Part shown: positions 14,570 through 22,600 of the stretch, piece after piece
How the letters are laid out: the number at the start of each line of letters is the position of its first letter
Numbering within the stretch: the stretch's first letter is position 1
Assembly: GCF_051622035.1 (NCBI RefSeq)
Contig: NC_135355.1
Coordinates: forward strand, 32,716,486-32,780,485
Reading direction: 5' to 3'
Source of the DNA: Arctopsyche grandis
Lineage: Eukaryota > Arthropoda > Insecta > Trichoptera > Hydropsychidae
DNA: 64,000 bases
Notes under the pieces: generated by a model
Database searches by the model: none
What the model was told of the DNA's origin: nothing
The model's input: only the letters and a program-made list of their open reading frames with translations
Translations under genes and position numbers: made by a program

Positions 14570-16605
14570 CTCGAATAGGCCACCGAAGCGATTCCGATGG
14601 AACTTTCAGGATTTGTTGTATGCATGTCCGGAAAGATTACTGTGAAAAAAAACGGGATAAAACGGGAAATGAAAAGGGAAAAACGGGAATGAGTGTCATT
14701 CGCTATAATTTCAAATGTTTTCGTGTCACGACCAGAGTGTTCGCTGCCTGCGTTGTTCCGAAAAATGGGAACGGGAACGGGAACGGGATCGGGAACGGGA
14801 ACGAGAACGGGAAAGGGAACGAGAACAAAAACGGAACGGGAATTGCATGCGTTATTGTGGCATTGCAACGCATGCAGAAACTTTCAGTATTTGTTGTATG
14901 CATGTTCGGGAAGATTACTGTGAAAAAAAATCACCCAAAAACGGGAACGGAAACGGGAAAAATGGGAGTAAGTGTAATTGCAACGCAATAATTTCAAATT
15001 TTTTCATGTCGTGACCTGCGTTGTTAGGTAAAATAAACAAACAATTGAATTATTTCAAATATATTCGCTGTCTGCGTTTTTCCGACAAATGGGAACGGGA
15101 ACATTAATTGCATGCGCTATTGTGGCATTACAACGCATGCCAGGTTCAGCTAGTTATTACATAAATCACTGTATTTCCAGAAGCTGAAGAACATGAAATA
15201 ACAATTAATTCATTAATTAATTAAATAATTAATCCATTGAGACATCTATGGATTTTAGATTTGTACATATTTTTTACAAATTGTACATACAATAAATACA
15301 GAAGATTTGTGACAACAGGAAAGATAAGGAAGTTTTTTTGCCAATTTTGAGGAACCGTTTCAACAATGATCAGATAAAATTGGCAAACTCTGATAAGAAA
15401 CGATCGATTTGGAGTCACAAATACCCCCAAATCTAACCAGCAGTATAGCGGATCGAACCCACTGATCACTTGGTGCTAAACATTGAGACAACTCGCACCC
15501 TCGAATGCTGAGTTAAGAGCCTTGTCCATACAAACTTATTAGACTTCTCTCTTCCTCAATAATGGCACTAGAGAAATTATTTTTTAATATGTTATTTACA
15601 TATATCCACCATAGGCATGTTTCTATTATCTCTGATAAGAAACGATCGATTTGGAGTCACAAATACCTCCAAATCTAACCAGCAGTATAGCGGATCGAAC
15701 CCACTGATCACTTGGTGCTAAACATTGAGCCGTGCGTGCTACCAAAATGTTATACAAATTCCAATGCACTCAAAGAAGTATGCTGTATGCTTGTCAAAAC
15801 GGGATGAGACAGGAAACGGAATACGTGGGTTAAAAGTAGGACAGAGGTGAGGTAAAGAGATTGAAATGGCAATAGGCGCGTCACGTAGCTAGAAGAATGG
15901 ACGATAGATGGACGAAAAAGGGCTCGAAAGTTAACTGAGATAATGTAAAAGGGTGCAAGGAAGAGCCACAGCGAAGATGGTTGGATAAAATCTGAAAAAT
16001 GCGTGGTTAAGGTGAAATTACACAGGTGCATGTGGCACGTGTGTTTTTTTTTTAGATAGTTTTAAACGTATAGAAAAAATCTAACGTTCATGGCAGGGAT
16101 GCATGGCACGTTCTGGGACGCTTGGCCTAAAATTGACACTCTCAACTTATTTCCTTGAAATTGTATGGTAGTATTTATCCTTATTTGACAGTGATCTATA
16201 CCAAAACGACTCTTTGACCATTTTCGGTAAAATTGTATCCTTGCTTGACAGTGACCGATAACGGTGTTTGAATAAATGTAGGAGAACTTGTCGAAATAAA
16301 AATGACATTAAGGATTTCAATTCATTATCATTTTCAACTTAAACCAGTCTGCAGCGGCGGTTTATCATACATGAAAATAAACGCGCGCTTGGGGACCCTG
16401 AATTTTGGGGGCCCTGAAATGGGCCTTTTCTGCCAAAATTTACAACTTACAAATTATTATTATTGTCAACAATACGTTCGTAAGCAAAGAAAAAATTAAA
16501 TTAATACCTATTTTATATGGTATTTTAAAATAGTACTTATTTTATTCCAAAAACTGTTATTGTTTCAAGTACATAATATGTATAGTAAATAAATAAAAAA
16601 AATAT

Positions 16606-16660
<55 letters not shown>

Positions 16661-19600
16661 AGCATGGTAAAAAATGATGATAATTTATTTTTTCTAAAGG
16701 GAGGGCCTCAAATTTCAAATGCTGTTGGGGTCCCCCATTTACTTGATCCACCACTGCCTGTCGGGCTTATTCAAACACATTTTCCATCACTTTTATTTGG
16801 ATTTCATTCCTTGTTAGTCTCTTCTCTAATGTCAACAACGACAAAAAGACAAAGATAGAAGCGCTACGTCTCAGATTTGCATACATCAGGTGAATCACTG
16901 TCATCGCAAACGTGAATCCTTCACGTTAATTAGTAATTCAATATTAACATATACAAAAATAAATGCGAAATCGTAGTTGGAATCGTTCGCTTTTTTAAGA
17001 GCTTTTATTATTTTCCCATCTTATTTTATTCAAATTTTTCAATTAAAATATACTGTACTAAATAACGATTTTTTTGATGACAAAAAAAAATTAATTGATT
17101 TTAAAATAATATAATAAATTTTTTTTCATATAGTCAAAATCTTAAAACAAAATTCAATGTCGTTTTGTTAAATGATTAGTATTGAAAGCTTTTCGGTACA
17201 CTGTGAACAATTCAATCGATAGATAGATGTGATATACAAATAGATTCCAAAATATGTATATGAACATACATACATAGTAATACAATGACTGGAAATCAAT
17301 TTGTCCGAACTATGATATATATGAAATTATGTATGTATGTATATACGTAATCGGTCTTTCCATGATTGGCACCTAATTTTCCTTGAAAATATAAATGAAA
17401 ACTAGCACTTTTATTGCTCGAGTGCAAAGTTCGAATCACAAAGAGCAATTAATCTTCTTCAGACAGACAATGCGCAAACAGGCAACAGCACATTCGTTTT
17501 AAAGGGTTAAAACACACACTAGAACGCAGACCCATATTATACTCGTAGTTTCGCCCAAAAGGTTGACCAATAGTTGACCGTGTGGAAATAAAAATAAAAA
17601 TTTACTTTATCAAGTACGACTAGTGTTGTACCGGATGAAATTCATCGCATGGGTTTTGGCATATTACGTTATTAAATAAAAATAAAAATAAAATGTGTCG
17701 ATCCTGTGTTCGATCCGCACGCGGTCGAATTTTTTTCAAATACCTATTAAATAAATCTAATTTAATATTTATATTTAATTGTTTAATATGAAAAAAGCTG
17801 GTAAAAACTACCTACCTAACTACATATAAACAATAGAAAAAATAATTAATTAATTAAATAAATTTTCAATAGATGGCGCTAAATGCTCAGAGACATTTCT
17901 CAAGCAAGCAGCATAGCTCGGTCGTTAATCTTCTTCCTAAAACCGAGAGGCGCCGGGTTCAATCCCATGAGCTGACCTCGATTGAAAAGAATTTTTCTGA
18001 GTATATCTGTAGTGCTGCTGGTCAGACCTGGATATTTATGACTCCAGGTTGATCGTTTCCTATCAGAATTTGCCGATTTCTTTGATTTCATTGTTGAAAC
18101 GGTTCCCGATAAAAAATTGACTAAAAACCTTCCTACCTACTATGTCACCACTATTTGAGTATGATTAATGTACAATAAAATGTATGCACAATTCATAGAT
18201 GTCTCGTTATTTGCGAGTTTTTGGGTTTGGTGCAAATGATCGAAAAGCGCCAGACAGATTGAACCACAGATTAACTGGATGGCTGATTGAAACGCAATTC
18301 TCGACATCACGAATGAAAAATTGCACATCAGATGACGAGTAACCTTTCGATGTGCACAGATGCAATTATTACAATGGTAATTATTAAAATTGAGTTGGAT
18401 CTTTCTGGCGAGTTTTTAATAATTTAATAAGGCAAAATTCGGAACTAAAGCATCAGAAGCACAGAACGTATACAGGGTAGGTATGTCGGGACTTCGGGAA
18501 GTGCGAGCAGTGCGCACGCATAAGGTACACGTGTCGTTAATCTGTGGTTCAGTCTGTCTGGCGCTTTTCGATCGTTTGCACCGCATCGATGATGAATAGG
18601 TGTGATCTTCACTTTTGATAAATTCCTTTTTCTTTTGTGTTATGTTACATTATGAAGTCCTTTAGGTCGCCATTGAAACAAGTCAATTATACGAAGCTAT
18701 AGTGCTTTCGTAAATGAAATTGAATATAAATTAAATCAATGAATCTAAATGCTCACAATTCTGAAGGTGTCTTTCAATCGAGAGAGTTCTCTCATGTTAT
18801 ATTTTATACATGGATGTATTTGATTTATTAATGCCGTCTGCAAGGTGAATGGAATTCATTTCCGTCGCCGACGAAATTGAAATTGAAACACAGGTAAATG
18901 AAAGGATTTGGACGGCACACGTGTTGAAATAATTCATATTGTTTTCTTCCGAGTGAAATTCGTTGAAATGCCAGGAAATTTCAGGCGTTTCAGGTTGGTA
19001 TGTTGTTGCGGCGGGCGCTGATAACACCTTTCTTTCCACCCCCACATTATTCGCTTATCTGTACGTCAATCAAAAGAGACAGGCCGAATCTTACGCCTTC
19101 GTATTCCAATATCAATGCCTGTACGTCTGCCTGACTCTATACCTAGACTGAAAAAGAACGTGGAAAAAATTCCATTTCTACCAATGATATCATTTGTACG
19201 ACCCAATTCAACCGAATCGAATATAATTTAATGTTTATACAGATGCTTACTCACTTCAAATACAGAATACAGATGCTTACTCACTTCAAAATTCACTTTT
19301 CACCTTTCACAACCACATCAAGACAGTCGCTGACGTTTCCTTTCGTCGACTTGGATTTGTCTTGAGATATGCTAGATTATTCTCCAACCCCATGTCTTCT
19401 CGCTTGCTTTTCAACTCGCTTGTTAGAAGTAAGCTAGAGTATAATGTGATTGTGTGGAATCCGCATGAAGCAAACTACTCTCTTATTATCGAAAAAGTGC
19501 AAAAAGCATTTCTTCGTTTTCTATATAAGAAAGAGTTTGGATATTACCCATATCTCTATCCTACTCCTTTCCTTTTCGGCATGCTTGGGTATAATTCCCT

Positions 19601-22600
19601 TGAACTTCGGAGAAACTTCTCGTTAATTCGTTTCGTTCTCCAGCTACTGCGTGGTAATAAGTCATGCCCGTTGTTGCTGGAACAATTGGGACTTTATGTA
19701 CCTAATAATTATGTGCGTGGTAGATATCATAATTTGATGAATATTAAATTAATGAGCTTGATAATAGCATTTGTTTTGAAAACTTAAGATAAAGTTATAA
19801 CCTAATTTTATTAATTTTACTAAAAATTATGCAATTAAAATTATAAAATCCACCAATTATATCCACATAATTAATCTAATTTTATATTCAAATATTCTTC
19901 AAATATCAATATTTAATGGTTGTACCTTCTGCTCGCACAGTTCTTTTTCGAATGGCTCCTATACCTAGAGCTATTCGACTTATCAATGAAATCATTGCTG
20001 CCGTCCCTGAATGCGATATTTTCCACCTCGGTGAGCGTAGATTATCGGATATTATTTTAACATATCTATCTGGTAACCTGCACTCATCATTACTTTCTTA
20101 ATTTGAATGTGATGTATGAGTGGAATCTAATCTACTCTCTTCCATTTGGGCCTCGCTGTGATTTTATTTTTTTATTCATATTTTGTTTTATTTGTTTTAC
20201 TTTTTCTTTCTCCTTTGTACATTTTTATGTACTATTTTAATTGTATTGTTATTTTCCTTTTGTTATTTTTTTATTATTTTATTTTACCATGTATTCTGCT
20301 TTTTAATTTTTCTGTTTTTTACTTATTTTACTTGTATTTATATCTTTGTTAAATGTAGGCCACTGTGGCGCATTAGGTTCTTCCTGTAAAGCCACAATGG
20401 TACACAACTATTAATAAACTATTAAAATAATCAAAAGTCTATGCACGTTTACATATTCATATGTATTTGCAACTTGTTCTCTTTGAAGTTTTGCGGGGAA
20501 TTTGCTTTGAAGTCTTTTGTTGGATGAAAATGTATCTAAACAGAAATTCTTCTTCGGTTCAAATACCAAATATAACATTTTTATGTAAGCAATTGGATCT
20601 CAATCTCCCATCATTATACTGCAAATGACTATGCTTTGAAAATATGTACATACATAATATGTTTATAATATCCAAACATGCATGATTAGATTTTACAAAT
20701 AGACCAAACTATATAAGCATGGCTCGGTGTTTGGGCTTTTGCCTAGCATCAAAAGGTCACCGAGTTCGATCATGTGAGTTGACCTCAAATGAAAAGGATT
20801 TATTCTGAGTATAATCTTTAATGTTGCTGATCAGGCTTGGATATTTGTGACTCCAAGTCGATCGTTTCCTATGACAATTTTCCAATGTATATGATTTCAT
20901 TGTTGAAGCGGTTCCTCCATTAAAATTGACTAAAAATCATCCTACCTACTATGTTACCACTATTTGAGTATGATTTATGTGCAAGTTTAAATTCATAGAT
21001 GTCTCGTTAATTTGCAGTTTTCAGTGTCTCGTAATTCAGCAACATATGTAATAAAAATGCTGCATTTATTGTAATTGGCCAGGAAGGTGCATTGGGATCT
21101 ACCTGTTAGGCCTTCCTGGTATATACATACATATACATACATACATACATTTGGGGGGTTTTGTGACTCCAAAGCGATCGTTTCTCTATCAGAGTTTGCC
21201 AATTTTATCCGATCATTGCTGAAACGGTTCCTGAAAAATTGGTATTAGATCATTACCTGTTGTCACAAAAAAAATCTGTCTGTGTATAATTTGTAATAAT
21301 TATGCACAGTAATCTGAAATCTATAGATATCTCTATAGACATCTCTTAATTTCGTATTTATTATATGTATAAAAAATTGTACACAAAATCTAAAAAAATA
21401 ATCCATAGATGTCTCTATAATTATTATTTCTGATCAATTGTTATATAATTAATTGTTATATGCTGTGTATTCTGATTGTATATGTATTCTGTATTTCGTT
21501 ATCGTACACCCGTCGCATTGGAGCGATCTGTAATGACGAGTGTATATTGATTGTAACAATAAAATAAAATAAAAATATGTATGTAAATAAATAAATAAAT
21601 AAAAATAGATAAGACGTTACAATTGGTGGACAGTAATTTAGATTTAATAATTAAAAAGAACCTTGTATCATTACTGAGAGTCGTTTGGGTATTTGATAGT
21701 GCTCCTGTCCAATACAAACTAGTAGCATTCTACTATTAAATATGTACATATATACCAGTGGCGGCTCGTCCTAATGGGCTGCCGGGTTGCAGCCCCTCCT
21801 ATAAAATTCTAAAAGATATGTTTAATAATACATTTAATATTTTATTTATTAATGATATTTTTTTATTAGTTGGATGGACGAACTATTGGGGCCTTCGATA
21901 GACTTAATATTACTTACAATATCACCCATATCCAAAAGGGTGATATTTTAAGTAATTTTGACCGTTTCGAAGACCCCACTAACTTGTATGGTGACAGATG
22001 AATTAAAATGTTGCTGTATTGGCTGTAAAGTTTTACAGCGCCGCCCAGAACGCCACGCAGCCCGGAGTTTCGGAACGAGAAAGAGAAAGAGCTATTTGCA
22101 ACTGCAAATAGCTCTTTCTCTTTCACTCACTCTGCCGTTTTGGGCTGGATAGTCGGCAGCCTTCGCCTGTTAAACAACATTCATCTGTCAGTTTGTGTAA
22201 GATTTCGCGCGCTTGATCTTACATTTGATTAGTTGAATCGCACGATCACAGCTTTATTCGTTTTCGTTACTCTTAATTGGTTGTGTACGAGCCCTCATCT
22301 AGTTTTTTAGTTATTTTTAAAACTGCTAGTTTTTTTTTCAATAATACTTAAATCCACATGTAAGTGGTCGTACGCCAAAAATTGTGCTTATTTTGTCCTG
22401 CTATGACATGATAGAACAATTATGGTGACATTTTTTAGACATCTTTTCAGTGCAGCCCCGCCACTAAAAATTATTACGAGCCGCCACTGATACATACATA
22501 TGTAAATGTGAAAATAATATTGAAATTCGTATTTACTCTTAATTATTTTATTTGCAGATACTCATCTGGACGTGTAATGTTAAGATCGGTTAGAGGAAAC

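Larger units (their letters stand above)
14440..15480 (-). repeat. SINE copy split by a Helitron
   Basis: On the minus strand one SINE runs from head (about 15480) through body (15220-15430) to 15154. It resumes at 14518 with the 3' end and hairpin (ctttctggat..ggaaggctcg, 14448-14490). Joining the halves across 14519-15153 restores the family sequence tgcagcatttta / ttattacataaatcac with no bases lost or gained. Confidence 0.75.
946..22557 (+). other. Giant nAChR intron (21.6 kb) filled with repeats
   Basis: No other convincing protein-coding gene was found inside. It holds SINE, LINE, RTE, mariner, Helitron and hAT copies and five (TA)n arrays, listed separately. Stretches where I see nothing recognisable beyond AT-rich DNA and short cataca/tatgta microsatellite-like runs: 2065-2560, 4100-4990, 5776-6460, 7350-7900, 8040-10440, 10970-11450, 11600-12165, 13160-13730, 15740-16340, 16770-17610, 18600-19240 and 20425-20700. 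Confidence 0.8.

Noticed and set aside
14760-14835. CRISPR-like short repeats
   Set aside because: No unique spacers between repeats; simple hexamer repetition in a eukaryotic genome.
14506-15014. Open frames rich in Gly-Asn, Arg-Glu or Pro-Val/Phe
   Set aside because: They translate the cgggaa hexamer repeat in the Helitron; no start context, domain or codon constraint.
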